DNA from: Atherix ibis | Lineage: Eukaryota > Arthropoda > Insecta > Diptera > Athericidae | Assembly: GCA_958298945.1 (NCBI GenBank) | Contig: OY282610.1 | Coordinates: 52,769,667 to 52,833,666, forward strand | Length of the DNA stretch: 64,000 nucleotides | Direction of reading: 5' to 3' | Part shown: piece by piece, positions 33,816 through 47,518 of the stretch | Layout: every line of letters begins with the position of its first letter | How positions within the stretch are numbered: position 1 is the stretch's first letter | Program-made: the position numbers and the translations under genes | Notes under the pieces: model-generated | Seen by the model: only the letters and a program-made list of their open reading frames with translations | What the model was told of the DNA's origin: nothing | The model's database searches: none

Positions 33816-36400
33816 AAAAATTTTCCTGTAAGGACTTTTTTAGTCCGATCAGGATAATGAGAATAATTATTAGTTTCACATATGTATGCGCATTAACATC
33901 ATTAAACAAATTTTCGAAAAAATTTCCTTTTTCATAGAAAAATAGAAATTTAAAAAAAAATTTAATGATCTTTTGGCAAATTTTTCTCAAAACTCCCACC
34001 GAAATTTATCGTGACATGTCATTTTCCTTCCAATCATTATATTAATAGTCATAGAAGGTTTGCCTGAAAGTGTGCAATGACACCACAAAATAAATTTTAA
34101 AAAACCTTAATTTTTATACAAAAAAAACGAATTTTAATAAAGAAAACAATTAATTTTATGAATTTTTTCTCAAAATCACCAACAAAAATTTATCCAGAAA
34201 GGATATTCTCATTCCAATCGAAAAAATATGTATTGGAGAAGCTTTGCCTGAAAGTACGCAATGACACCATAAAAACAATTCTAAAAACCTTAATTTGTAT
34301 ACAAAAAAAAACGAATTTTAAGAAAGAAAACTATAAATTTTATGAATTTTTTCTCAAAATCACCAACAAAAATTTATCCAGAAAGGATATTCTCATTCCA
34401 ATCGAGAAAATATGTATTGGAAAAGCTTTGCCTGAAAGTACGCAATGACACCATAAAAACAATTCTAAAAACCTTAATTTGTATACAAAAAAAAAACGAA
34501 TTTTAGGAAAGAAAACTACAAATTTTATGAATTTATTCTCAAAATCACCAACAAAAATTTATCCAGAAAGGATATTCTCATTCCAATCGAGAAAATATGC
34601 ATTGGAGAAGCTTTGCCTAAAAGTACGCAATGACACCATAGAAACCGTTCTAAAAACCTTAATTTTTATACAAAAAAAACGAATTTTAAGAAAGAAAACC
34701 ATAAATTTTATGAATTTTTTCTCAAAATCACCAACAAAAATTTATCCAGAAATGATATTCTCATTCCAATCGAGAAAATATGCATTGGAGAAGCTTTGCC
34801 TGAAAGTACGCAATGACACCATAAAAACAATTCTAAAAACCTTAATTTTTATACAAAAAAAATGAATTTTAAGAAAGAAAACCATAAATTTTATGAATTT
34901 TTTCTCAAAATCACCAACAAAAATTTATCCAGAAATGATATTCTCATTCCAATCGAGAAAATATGCATTGGAGAAGCTTTGCCTGAAAGTACGCAATGAC
35001 ACCATAAAAACAATTCTAAAAACCTTAATTTTTATACAAAAAAAATGAATTTTAAGAAAGAAAACCATAAATTTTATGAATTTTTTCTCAAAACCACCAA
35101 CAAAAATTTATCCAGAAAGAATTTTCTCATTCCAATGAGAATAATATGAATTGGAGAAGCTTTCCCTGAAAGTGCACAATCATACCCCAAACAAACATCT
35201 CCAAAAAACCACCATTTTCATAGAGAAAAACAAATTTTAAGATAAAGTGGACTCAGTGTAATAATTGTTGCCTCCTATTTTTTGAGAAAACTGGGTGCCT
35301 GGTGTAAAAATTGGATTTTCGTGAATATTGTCACAAATTTTCGAATTTTTGTGGTTTTTTGCATATCTTTAGGTGGTCAATTTATTTTGCTTTCAGTAAA
35401 TAAAAAATTTAATTTTAGGCGATTTTTTTTTAATAGTGCTCACAAAAATTTATTCTGAAAGGATATTCCTTTTTCGATCAGGATAATGTGGATCTAGAAG
35501 GCTATGTTAAAGTGTATGTAATGAAACCATGAAACAAATTGCCATTTTTATCCAAAAAAACAAACTTTATTTTTTAAAAAATACAGCGAACTTTAGGTAT
35601 TTTTTTTTAAAACGCCTGGAAAAAATTTTCCTGTAAGGACTTTTTTAGTCCGATCAGGATAATGAGAATAATTATTAGTTTCACATATGTATGCGCATTA
35701 ACATCATTAAACAAATTTTCGAAAAAATTTCCTTTTTCATAGAAAAATAGAAATTTAAAAAAAAATTTAATGATCTTTTGGCAAATTTTTCTCAAAACTC
35801 CCACCGAAATTTATCGTGACATGTCATTTTCCTTCCAATCATTATATTAAGAGTCATAGAAGGTTTGCCTGAAAGTGTGCAATGACACCACAAAATAAAT
35901 TTTAAAAAACCTTAATTTTTATACAAAAAAAACGAATTTTAATAAAGAAAACAATTAATTTTATGAATTTTTTCTCAAAATCACCAACAAAAATTTATCC
36001 AGAAAGGATATTCTCATTCCAATCGAAAAAATATGTATTGGAGAAGCTTTGCCTGAAAGTACGCAATGACACCATAAAAACAATTCTAAAAACCTTAATT
36101 TGTATACAAAAAAAAACGAATTTTAAGAAAGAAAACTATAAATTTTATGAATTTTTTCTCAAAATCACCAACAAAAATTTATCCAGAAAGGATATTCTCA
36201 TTCCAATCGAGAAAATATGTATTGGAAAAGCTTTGCCTGAAAGTACGCAATGACACCATAAAAACAATTCTAAAAACCTTAATTTGTATACAAAAAAAAA
36301 CGAATTTTAGGAAAGAAAACTACAAATTTTATGAATTTATTCTCAAAATCACCAACAAAAATTTATCCAGAAAGGATATTCTCATTCCAATCGAAAAAAT
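33100..36400 (+). repeat. Recent one-unit (1805 bp) tandem duplication
   Basis: The stretch from about 33.1 to 34.6 kb recurs from about 34.9 to 36.4 kb at a constant offset of 1805 bp, with only a few differences that I noticed (for example TTAATAGTC near 34043 against TTAAGAGTC near 35848). The private marks CTTTCCCTG, AAGATAAAG, TAGGCGATT, AATGTGG, AATGAGAATAATT and AACTACAAATTT all occur twice. Confidence 0.9.
33816..35620 (+). repeat. HOR unit 21, n=5, recent duplicate
   Basis: Z 33816-33999, W 34000-34183, C 34184-35101, X 35102-35443, Y 35444-35620. Its 3' part matches the 3' part of unit 20 and its 5' part matches the 5' part of unit 22, both at an offset of 1805 bp: a recent one-unit tandem duplication with shifted borders. 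Confidence 0.95.
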
Positions 36401-37241
36401 ATGCATTGGAGAAGCTTTGCCTAAAAGTACGCAATGACACCATATAAACCGTTCTAAAAACCTTAATTTTTATACAAAAAAAACGAATTTTAAGAAAGAA
36501 AACCATAAATTTTATGAATTTTTTCTCAAAATCACCAACAAAAATTTATCCAGAAATGATATTCTCATTCCAATCGAGAAAATATGCATTGGAGAAGCTT
36601 TGCCTGAAAGTACGAAATGACACCATAAAACCAATTCTAAAAACCTTAATTTTTATACAAAAAAAATGAATTTTAAGAAAGAAAACCATAAATTTTATGA
36701 ATTTTTTCTCAAAACCACCAACAAAAATTTATCCAGAAAGAATTTTCTCATTCCAATGAGAATAATATGAATTGGAGAAGCTTTGCCTGAAAGTGCACAA
36801 TCATACCCCAAACAAACATCTCCAAAAAACCACCATTTTCATAGAGAAAAACAAATTTTAAGAGAAAGTGGACTCAGTGTAATAATTGTTGCCTCCTATT
36901 TTTTGAGAAAACTGGGTGCCTGGTGTAAAAATTGGATTTTCGTGAATATTGTCACAAATTTTCGAATTTTTGTGGTTTTTTGCATATCTTTAGGTGGTCA
37001 ATTTATTTTGCTTTCAGTAAATAAAAAATTTAATTTTAGGCAATTTTTTTTTAATAGTGCTCACAAAAATTTATTCTGAAAGGATATTCCTTTTTCGATC
37101 AGGATAATATGGATCTAGAAGGCTATGTTAAAGTGTATGTAATGAAACCATGAAACAAATTGCCATTTTTATCCAAAAAAGCAAACTTTATTTTTAAAAA
37201 AATACAGCGAACTTTAGGTATTTTTTTTTAAAACGCCTGGA
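35621..37241 (+). repeat. HOR unit 22, n=4
   Basis: Z 35621-35804, W 35805-35988, C 35989-36722, X 36723-37064, Y 37065-37241. Shared with unit 21: GGATAATGAGAATAATT, AATTTTAAAAAACC, ATTGGAAAAGC and AACTACAAATTTTATG. Towards the end it returns to the common type (intact X frame, AATATGGATC). Confidence 0.94.
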
Positions 37242-38862
37242 AAAAATTTTCCTGTAAGGACTTTTTTAGTCCGATCAGGATAATAAGAATAATTATTAGT
37301 TTCACATATGTATGCGCATTAACATCATTAAACAAATTTTCGAAAAAATTTCCTTTTCCATAGAAAAATAGAAATTTAAAAAAAAATTTAATGATCTTTT
37401 GGCAAATTTTTCTCAAAACTCCCACCGAAATTTATCGTGACATGTCATTTTCCTTCCAATCATTATATTAAGAGTCATAGAAGGTTTGCCTGAAAGTGTG
37501 CAATGACACCACAAAATAAATTCTAAAAAACCTTAATTTTTATACAAAAAAAACGAATTTTAATAAAGAAAACAATTAATTTTATGAATTTTTTCTCAAA
37601 ATCACCAACAAAAATTTATCCAGAAAGGATATTCTCATTCCAATCGAGAAAATATGTATTGGAGAAGCTTTGCCTGAAAATACGCAATGACACCATAAAA
37701 ACAATTCTAAAAACCTTAATTTGTATACAAAAAAAAACGAATTTTAAGAAAGAAAACTATAAATTTTATGAATTTTTTCTCAAAATCACCAACAAAAATT
37801 TATCCAGAAAGGATATTCTCATTCCAATCGAGAAAATATGTATTGGAGAAGCTTTGCCTGAAAGTACGCAATGACACCATAAAAACAATTCTAAAAACCT
37901 TAATTTGTATACAAAAAAAAAGGAATTTTAGGAAAGAAAACTATAAATTTTATGAATTTTTTCTCAAAATCACCAACAAAAATTTATCCAGAAAGGATAT
38001 TCTCATTCCAATCGAGAAAATATGCATTGGAGAAGCTTTGCCTAAAAGTACGCAATGACACCATAAAAATCGTTCTAAAAACCTTAATTTTTATACAAAA
38101 ATAACGAATTTTAAGAAAGAAAACCATAAATTTTATGAATTTTTTCTCAAAATCACCAACAAAAATTTATCCAGAAATGATATTCTCATTCCAATCGAGA
38201 AAATATGCATTAGAGAAGCTTTGCCTGAAAGTACGCAATGACACCATAAAAACAATTCTAAAAACCTTAATTTTTATACAAAAAAAATGAATTTTAAGAA
38301 AGAAAACCATAAATTTTATGAATTTTTTCTCAAAACCACCAACAAAAATTTATCCAGAAAGAATTTTCTCATTCCAATGAGAATAATATGAATTGGAGAA
38401 GCTTTGCCTGAAAGTGCACAATCATACCCCAAACAAACATCTCCAAAAAACCACCATTTTCATAGAGAAAAACAAATTTTAAGAGAAAGTGGACTCAGTG
38501 TAATAATTGTTGCCTCCTATTTTTTGAGAAAACTGGGTGCCTGGTGTAAAAATTGGATTTTCGTGAATATTGTCACAAATTTTCGAATTTTTGTGGTTTT
38601 TTGCATATCTTTAGGTGGTCAATTTACTTTGCTTTCAGTAAATAAAAAATTTAATTTTAGGCAATTTTTTTTTAATAGTGCTCACAAAAATTTATTCTGA
38701 AAGGATATTCCTTTTTCGATCAGGATAATATGGATCTAGAAGGCTATGTTAAAGTGTATGTAATGAAACCATGAAACAAATTGCCATTTTTATCCAAAAA
38801 AGCGAACTTTATTTTTAAAAAAATACAGCGAACTTTAGGTATTTTTTTTTAAAACGCCTGGA
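37242..38862 (+). repeat. HOR unit 23, n=4
   Basis: Z 37242-37425, W 37426-37609, C 37610-38343, X 38344-38685, Y 38686-38862. The core order is Ca-Cb-Cd-Ce. Private changes: AAAAGGAATTTTAGG, AAAATAACG, CAATTTACTTTGC in X and AGCGAACTTT in Y. Confidence 0.94.
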
Positions 38863-40848
38863 AAAAATTTTCCTGTAAGGACTTTTTTAGTCCGATCAGG
38901 ATAATAAGAATAATTATTAGTTTCACATATGTATGCGCATTAACATCATTAAACAAATTTTCGAAAAAATTTCCTTTTTCATAGAAAAATAGAAATTTAA
39001 AAAAAAATTTAATGATCTTTTGGCAAATTTTTCTCAAAACTCCCACCGAAATTTATCGTGACATGTCATTTTCCTTCCAATCATTATATTAAGAGTCATA
39101 GAAGGTTTGCCTGAAAGTGTGCAATAACACCACAAAATAAATTCTAAAAAACCTTAATTTTTATACAAAAAAACGAATTTTAATAAAGAAAACAATTAAT
39201 TTTATGAATTTTTTCTCAAAATCACCAACAAAAATTTATCCAGAAAGGATATTCTCATTCCAATCGAGAAAATATGTATTGGAGAAGCTTTGCCTGAAAG
39301 TACGCAATGACACCATAAAAACAATTCTAAAAACCTTAATTTGTATACAAAAAAAAACGAATTTTAAGAAAGAAAACTATAAATTTTATGAATTTTTTCT
39401 CAAAATCACCAACAAAAATTTATCCAGAAAGGATATTCTCATTCCAATCGAGAAAATATGTATTGGAGAAGCTTTGCCTGAAAGTACGCAATGACACCAT
39501 AAAAACAATTCTAAAAACCTTAATTTGTATACAAAAAAAACGAATTTTAGGAAAGAAAACTATAAATTTTATGAATTTATTCTCAAAATCACCAACAAAA
39601 ATTTATCCAGAAAGGATATTCTCATTCCAATCGTGCAAATATGCATTGGAGAAGCTTTGCCTAAAAGTACGCAATGACACCATAAAAACCGTTCTTAAAA
39701 CCTTAATTTTTATACAAAAAAAAACGAATTTTAAGAAAGAAAACCATAAATTTTATGAATTTTTTCTCAAAATCACCAACAAAAATTTATCCAGAAAGAA
39801 TTTTCTCATTCCAATGAGAATAATATGAATTGGAGAAGCTTTGCCTGAAAGTACGCAATGACACCATAAAAACCGTTCTAAAAACCTTAATTTTTATACA
39901 AAAAAAATGAATTTTAAGAAAGAAAACCATAAATTTTATGAATTTTTTCTCAAAACCACCAACAAAAATTTATCCAGAAAGAATTTTCTCATTCCAATGA
40001 GAATAATATGAATTGGAGAAGCTTTGCCTGAAAGTACGCAATGACACCATAAAAACCGTTCTAAAAACCTTAATTTTTATACAAAAAAAACGAATTTTAA
40101 GAAAGAAAACCATAAATTTTATGAATTTTTTCTCAAAATCACCAACAAAAATTTATCCAGAAATGATATTCTCATTCCAATCGAGAAAATATGCATTGGA
40201 GAAGCTTTGCCTGAAATTACGCAATGACACCATAAAAACAATTCTAAAAACCTTAATTTTTATACAAAAAAAAAGAATGTTAAGAAAGAAAACCATAAAT
40301 TTTATGAATTTTTTCTCAAAACCACCAACAAAAATTTATCCAGAAAGAATTTTCTCATTCCAATGAGAATAATATGAATTGGAGAAGCTTTGCCTGAAAG
40401 TGCACAATCATACCCCAAACAAACATCTCCAAAAAACCACCATTTTCATAGAGAAAAACAAATTTTAAGATAAAGTGGACTCAGTGTAATAATTGTTGCC
40501 TCCTATTTTTTGAGAAAACTGGGTGCCTGGTGTAAAAATTGGATTTTCGTGAATATTGTCACAAATTTTCGAATTTTTGTGGTTTTTTGCATATTTTTAG
40601 GTGGTCAATTTATTTTGCTTTCAGTAAATAAAAAATTTAATTTTAGGCAATTTTTTTTTAATAGTGCTCACAAAAATTTATTCTGAAAGGATATTCCTTT
40701 TTCGATCAGGATAATATGGATCTAGAAGGCTATGTTAAAGTGTATGTAATGAAACCATGAAACAAATTGCCATTTTTATCCAAAAAAGCAAACTTTATTT
40801 TTTTTATAATACAGCGAACTTTAGGTATTTTTTTTTAAAACGCCTGGA
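38863..40848 (+). repeat. HOR unit 24, n=6, with two X/C hybrid monomers
   Basis: Z 38863-39046, W 39047-39229, C 39230-40329, X 40330-40671, Y 40672-40848. The fourth and fifth cores (39781-39963 and 39964-40146) begin like X and end like C. X has the AAGATAAAG stop and Y has TTTTTTTTATAATAC. Confidence 0.93.
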
Positions 40849-43578
40849 AAAAAATTTTCCTGTAAGGACTTTTTTAGTCCGATCAGGATAGTAAGAATAA
40901 TTATTAGTTTCACATATGTATGCGCATTAACATCATTAAACAAATTTTCGAAAAAATTTCCTTTTTCATAGAAAAATAGAAATTTAAAAAAAAATTTAAT
41001 GATCTTTTGGCAAATTTTTCTCAAAACTCCCACCGAAATTTATCGTGACATGTCATTTTCCTTCCAATCATTATATTAAGAGTCATAGAAGGTTTGCCTG
41101 AAAGTGTGCAATGACACCACAAAATAAATTCTAAAAAACCTTAATTTTTATACAAAAAAAACGAATTTTAATAAAGAAAACAATTAATTTTATGAATTTT
41201 TTTTCAAAATCACCAACAAAAATTTATCCAGAAAGGATATTCTCATTCCAATCGAGAAAATATGTTTTGGAGAAGCTCTGCCTGAAAGTACGCAATGACA
41301 CCATAAAAACAATTCTAAAATCCTTAATTTGTATACAAAAAAAAAACGAATTTTAAGAAAGAAAACTATAAATTTTATGAATTTTTTCTCAAAATCACCA
41401 ACAAAAATTTATCCAGAAAGGATATTCTCATTCCAATCGAGAAAATATGTATTGGAGAAGCTTTGCCTGAAAGTACGCAATGACACTATAAAAACAATTC
41501 TAAAAACCTTAATTTGTATACAAAAAAAAAACGAATTTTAAGAAAGAAAACTATAAATTTTATGAATTTTTTCTCAAAATCACCAACAAAAATTTATCCA
41601 GAAAGGATATTCTCATTCCAATCGAGAAAATATGTATTGGAGAAGCTTTGCCTGAAAGTACGCAATGACACCATAAAAACAATTCTAAAAACCTTAATTT
41701 GTATACAAAAAAAAACGAATTTTAGGAAAGAAAACTATAAATTTTATGAATTTTTTCTCAAAATCACCAACAAAAATTTATCCAGAAAGGATATTCTCAT
41801 TCCAATCCAGAAAATATGCATTGGAGAAGCTTTGCCTAAAAGTACGCAATGACACCATAAAAACCGTTCTAAAAACCTTAATTTTTATACAAAAAAAACG
41901 AATTTTAATAAAGAAAACAATTAATTTTATGAATTTTTTCTCAAAATCACCAACAAAAATTTATCCAGAAAGGATATTCTCATTCCAATCGAGAAAATAT
42001 GTATTGGAGAAGCTTTGCCTGAAAGTACGCAATGACACCATAAAAACAATTCTAAAAACCTTAATTTGTATACAAAAAAAAACGAATTTTAAGAAAGAAA
42101 ACTATAAATTTTATGAATTTTTTCTCAAAATCACCAACAAAAATTTATCCAGAAAGGATATTCTCATTCCAATCGAGAAAATATGCAATGGAGAAGCTGT
42201 GCCTAAAAGTACGCAATGACACCATAAAAACCGTTCTAAAAACCTTAATTTGTATACAAAAAAAAACGAATTTTAATAAAGAAAACAATTAATTTTATGA
42301 ATTTTTTCTCAAAATCACCAACAAAAATTTATCCAGAAAGGATATTCTCATTCCAATCGAGAAAATATGTATTGGAGAAGCTTAACCTGAAAGTACGCAA
42401 TGACACCATAAAAACAATTCTAAAAACCTTAATTTGTATACAAAAAAAAAACGAATTTTAAGAAAGAAAACTATAAATTTTATGAATTTTTTCTCAAAAT
42501 CACCAACAAAAATTTATCCAGAAAGGATATTCTCACTCCAATCGAGAAAATATGTATTGGAGAAGCTTTGCCTGAAAGTACGCAATGACACCATAAAAAC
42601 AATTCTAAAAACCTTAATTTGTATACAAAAAAAACGAATTTTAGGAAAGAAAACTATAAATTTTATGAATTTTTTTCTCAAAATCACCAACAAAAATTTA
42701 TCCAGAAAGGATGTTCTCATTCCAATCGAGAAAATATGTATTGGAGAAGCTTAACCTGAAAGTACGCAATGACACCATAAAAACCGTTCTAAAAACCTTA
42801 ATTTTTATACAAAAAAAAACGAATTTTAAGAAAGAAAACAATAAATTTTATGAATTTTTTCTCAAAATCACCAACAAAAATTTATCCAGAAATGATATTC
42901 TCATTCCAATCGAGAAAATATGCATTGGAGAAGCTTTGCCTGAAAGTACGCAATGACACCATAAAAACAATTCTAAAAACCTTAATTTTTATACAAAAAA
43001 AATGAATTTTAAGAATGAAAACCATAAATTTTATGAATTTTTTCTCAAAACCACCAACAAAAATTTATCCAGAAAGAATTTTCTCATTCCAATGAGAATA
43101 ATATGAATTGGAGAAGCTTTGCCTGAAAGTGCACAATCATACCCCAAACAAACATCTCCAAAAAACCACCATTTTCATAGAGAAAAACAAATTTTAAGAG
43201 AAAGTTGACTCAGTGTAATAATTGTTGCCTCCTATTTTTTGAGAAAACTGGGTGCCTGGTGTAAAAATTGGATTTTCGTGAATATTGTCACAAATTTTCG
43301 AATTTTTGTAGTTTTTTGCATATCTTTAGGTGGTCAATTTATTTTGCGTTCAGTAAATAAAAAAATTAATTTTAGGCAATTTTTTTTTAATACTGCTCAC
43401 AAAAATTTATTCTGAAAGGATATTCCTTTTTCGATCAGGATATTATGGATCTAGAAGGCTATGTTAAAGTGTATGTAATGAAACCATGAAACAAATTGCC
43501 ATTTTTATCCAAAAAAGCAAACTTTATTTTTAAAAAAATACAGCGAACTTTAGGTATTTTTTTTTTAAAACGCCTGGA
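40849..43578 (+). repeat. HOR unit 25, n=10, largest unit
   Basis: Z 40849-41033, W 41034-41217, C 41218-43058, X 43059-43400, Y 43401-43578; 2730 bp. Repeated private marks (AAGCTTAACC near 42380 and 42750) show that the expansion came from duplication inside the run. HindIII is lost at AAGCTC (41273) and AAGCTG (42195). X has an in-frame TGA (AAAGTTGACTC). Confidence 0.93.
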
Positions 43579-45931
43579 AAAAATTTTCCTGTAAGGACTT
43601 TTTTAGTCCGATCAGGATAATAAGAATAATTATAAGTTTCACATATGTATGCGCATTAACATCATTAAACAAATTTTCAAAAAAATTTCCTTTTTCATAG
43701 AAAAATAGAAATTTAAAAAAAAATTTTATGATCTTTTGGCAAATTTTTCTCAAAACTCCCACCGAAATTTATCGTGACATGTCATTTTCCTTCCAATCAT
43801 TACACTAAGAGTCATAGAAGGTTTGCCTAAAAGTGTGCAATGACACCACAAAATAAATTCTAAAAAACCTTAATTTTTATACAAAAAAAATGAATGTTAA
43901 TAAAGAAAACAATTAATTTTATAAATTTTTTCTCAAAATCACCAACAAAAATTTATCCAGAAAGGATATTCTCATTCCAATCGAGAAAATATGTATTGAA
44001 GAAGCTTTGCCTGAAAGTACGCAATGACACCATGAAAACAATTCTAAAAACCTTAATTTGTATACAAAAAAAAACGAATTTTAAGAAAGAAAACTATAAA
44101 TTTTATGAATTTTTTCTCAAAATCACCAACAAAAATTTATCCAGAAAGGATATTCTCATTCCAATCGAGAAAATATGTATTGGAGAAGCTTTGCCTAAAA
44201 GTACGCAATGACACCATAAAAACAATTCTAAAAACCTTAATTTATATACAAAAAAACGAATTTTAGGAAAGAAAACTATAAATTTTATGAATTTTTTCTC
44301 AAAATCACCACCAAAAATTTATCCAGAAAGGATATTCTCATTCCAATCGAGAAAATATGTATTGGAGAAGCTTTGCCTGAAAGTACGCAATGACACCATA
44401 AAAACAATTCTAAAAACCTTAATTTGTATACAAAAAAAAACGAATTTTAAGAAAGAAAACTATAAATTTTATGAATTTTTTCTCAAAATCACCAACAAAA
44501 ATTTATCCAGAAAGGATATTCTCATTCCAATCGGGAAAATATGTATTGGAGAAGCTTTGCCTAAAAGTACGCAATGACACCATAAAAACAATTCCAAAAA
44601 CCTTAATTTATATACAAAAAAAACGAATTTTAGGATAGAAAAGTATAAGTTTTATGAATTTTTTCTCAAAACCACCAACAAAAATTTATCCAGAAAGGAT
44701 ATTCTCATTCCAATCGAGAAAATATGCATTGGAGAAGCTTTGCCTAAAAGTACGCAATGACACCATAAAAACCGTTCTAAAAACCTTAATTTTTATACAA
44801 AAAAAAAACGAATTTTAAGAAAGAAAACAATAAATTTTATGAATTTTTTCTCAAAATCACCAACAAAAATTTATCCAGAAAGGATATTCTCATTCCAATC
44901 GAGAAAATATGCATTGGAAAAGCTTTGCCTGAAAGTACGCAATGACACCATAAAAACAATTCTAAAAACCTAAATTATTATACAAAAAAAACGAATTTTA
45001 AGAAAGAAAACCATAAATTTTATGAATTTTTTCTCAAAATCACCAACAAAAATTTATCCAGAAAGGAAATTCTCATTTCAATCAAGAAAATATGCATTGG
45101 AGAAGCTTTGCCTGAAAGTACGCAATGACACCATAAAAACAATTCTAAAAACCCTAATTTTTATATAAAAAAATTAATTTTAAGAAAGAAAACAATAAAT
45201 TTTATGAATTTTTTCTCAAAATCACCAACAAAAATTTATCCAGAAATGATATTCTCATTCCAATCGAGAAAATATGCATTGGAGAAGCTTTGCCTGAAAG
45301 TACGCAATGACACCATAAAAACAATTCTAAAAACCTTAATTTTTATACAAAAAAAATTAATTTTAAGAAAGAAAACCATAAAATTTATGAATTTTTTCTC
45401 AAAACCACCAACAAAAATTTATCCAGAAAGAATTTTCTCATTCTAATGAGAATAATATGAATTGGAGAAGCTTTGCCTGAAAGTGCACAATCATACCCCA
45501 AACAAACATCTCCAAAAAACCACCATTTTCATAGAGAAAAACAAATTTTAAGAGAAAGTGGACTCAGTGTAATAATTGTTGCCTCCTATTTTTTGAGAAA
45601 ACTGGGTGCCTGGTGTAAAAATTGAATTTTCGTGAATATTGTCACAAATTTTCGAATTTTTGTGGTTTTTTGCATATCTTTAGGTGGTCAATTTATTTTG
45701 CTTTCAGTAAATAAAAAAATTAATTTTAGGCAATTTTTTTTTAAAAGTGCTCACAAAAATTTATTCTGAAAGGATATTCCTTTTTCGATCAGGATAATAT
45801 GGATCTAGAAGGCTATGTTAAAGTGTATGTAATGAAACCATGAAACAAATTGCCATTTTTATCCAAAAAAGCAAACTTTATTTTTAAAAAAATACAGCGA
45901 ACTTTAGGTATTTTTTTTTAAAACGCCTGTA
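43579..45931 (+). repeat. HOR unit 26, n=8, start of the diverged compartment
   Basis: Z 43579-43762, W 43763-43946, C 43947-45412, X 45413-45754, Y 45755-45931. W has TTACACTAAG in place of TTATATTAAG. Cores are more diverged than further left, and one (starting near 45046) has the first Cf mark, GGAAATTCTCATTTCAATCA. X has an in-frame TGA (AATTGAATTTTCG). Confidence 0.93.
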
Positions 45932-47518
45932 AAAAAATTTTCTGTAAGGACTTTTTTAGTCCGATCAGGATAATAAGAATAATTATTAGTTTCACATATG
46001 TATGCGCATTAACATCATTAAACAAATTTTCGAAAAAATTTCCTTTTTCATAGAAAAATAGAAATTTAAAAAAAAATTTAATGATCTTTTGGCAAATTTT
46101 TCTCAAAACTCCCACCGAAATTTATCGTGACAGGTCATATTCCTTCCAATCATTATACTAAGAGTCAAAGAAGGTTTGCCTGAAAGTGTGCAATGACACC
46201 ATAAAAAAAATTCTAAAAAACCTAAATTTTTATACAAAAAAACGAATTTTAAGAAAGAAAACAATAAATTTTATGAATTTTTTCTCAAAATCACCAACAA
46301 AAATTTATCCAGAAAGGATATTCTCATTCCAATCGAGAAAATATGCATTGGAGAAGCTTTGCCTGAAAGTACGCAATGACACCATAAAAACAATTCTAAA
46401 AACCTTAATTTTTATACAAAAAAATGAATTTTAAGAAAGAAAACAATAAATTTTATGAATTTTTTCTCAAAATCACCAACAAAAATTTATCCAGAAATGA
46501 TATTCTCATTCCAATCGAGAAAATATGCATTGGAGAAGCTTTGCCTGAAAGTACGCAATGACACCATAAAAACAATTCTAAAAACCTTAATTTTTATACA
46601 AAAAAAATGAATTTTAAGAAAGAAAACCATAAATTTTATGAATTTTTTCTCAAAACCACCAACAAAAATTTATCCAGAAAGAATTTTCTCATTCTAATGA
46701 GAATAATATGAATTGGAGAAGCTTTGCCTGAAAGTGCACCTTAATTTTTATACAAAAAAATGAATTTTAAGGAAGAAAACAATAAATTTTATGAATTTTT
46801 TCTCAAAATCACCAACAAAAATTTATCCAGAAAAGAAATTCTCATTTCAATCCGGAAAATATGCATTGGAGAAGCTTTGCCTGAAAGAACGCAATGACAC
46901 CATAAAAACAATTCTAAAAACCTTAATTTTTATACAAAAAAAATGAATTTTAAGAAAGAAAACCATAAATTTTATGAATTTTTTCTCAAAACCACCAACA
47001 AAAATTTATCCAGAAAGAATTTTCTCATTCCAATGAGAATAATATGAATTGGAGAAGCTTTGCCTGAAAAAGCACAATCATACCCCAAACAAACATCTCC
47101 AAAAAACCACCATTTTCATAGAGAAAAACAAATTTTAAGAGAAAGTGGACTCAGTGTAATAATTGTTGCGTCCTATTTTTTGAGAAAACTGGGTGCCTGG
47201 TGTAAAAATTGGATTTTCGTGAATATTGTCACAAATTTTCGAATTTTTGTGGTTTTTTGCATATCTTTAGGTGGTCAATTTATTTTGCTTTCAGTAAATA
47301 AAAAATTTAATTTTAGGCAATTTTTTTTTAATAGTGCTCACAAAAATTTATTCTGAAAGGATATTCCTTTTTCGATCAGGATAATATGGATCTAGAAGGC
47401 TATGTTAAAGTGTATGTAATGAAACCATGAAACAAATTGCCATTTTTATCCAAAAAAGCAAACTTTATTTTTAAAAAAATACAGCGAACTTTAGGTATTT
47501 TTTTTTAAAACGCCTGGA
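45932..47518 (+). repeat. HOR unit 27, n=4 including one chimeric monomer
   Basis: Z 45932-46115, W 46116-46298 (first full Wb type: GACAGGTCATATTCC, AGTCAAAGAAGG, CCATAAAAAAAATTC), C 46299-46999, X 47000-47341, Y 47342-47518. The third core (46664-46816) is an X/C chimera of 153 bp, so this unit falls off the 184-bp length ladder. Confidence 0.93.
46664..46816 (+). repeat. Chimeric X/C monomer with an out-of-register joint
   Basis: The 153-bp monomer begins as X (AATGAGAATAATATGAATTGG through GAAAGTGCAC) and jumps at about 46739 into the middle of a C monomer (CCTTAATTTTTATAC). Only about 2 bp (AC) are shared at the joint. It is the clearest event in the window that is not in register with the 184-bp period. 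Confidence 0.88.
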
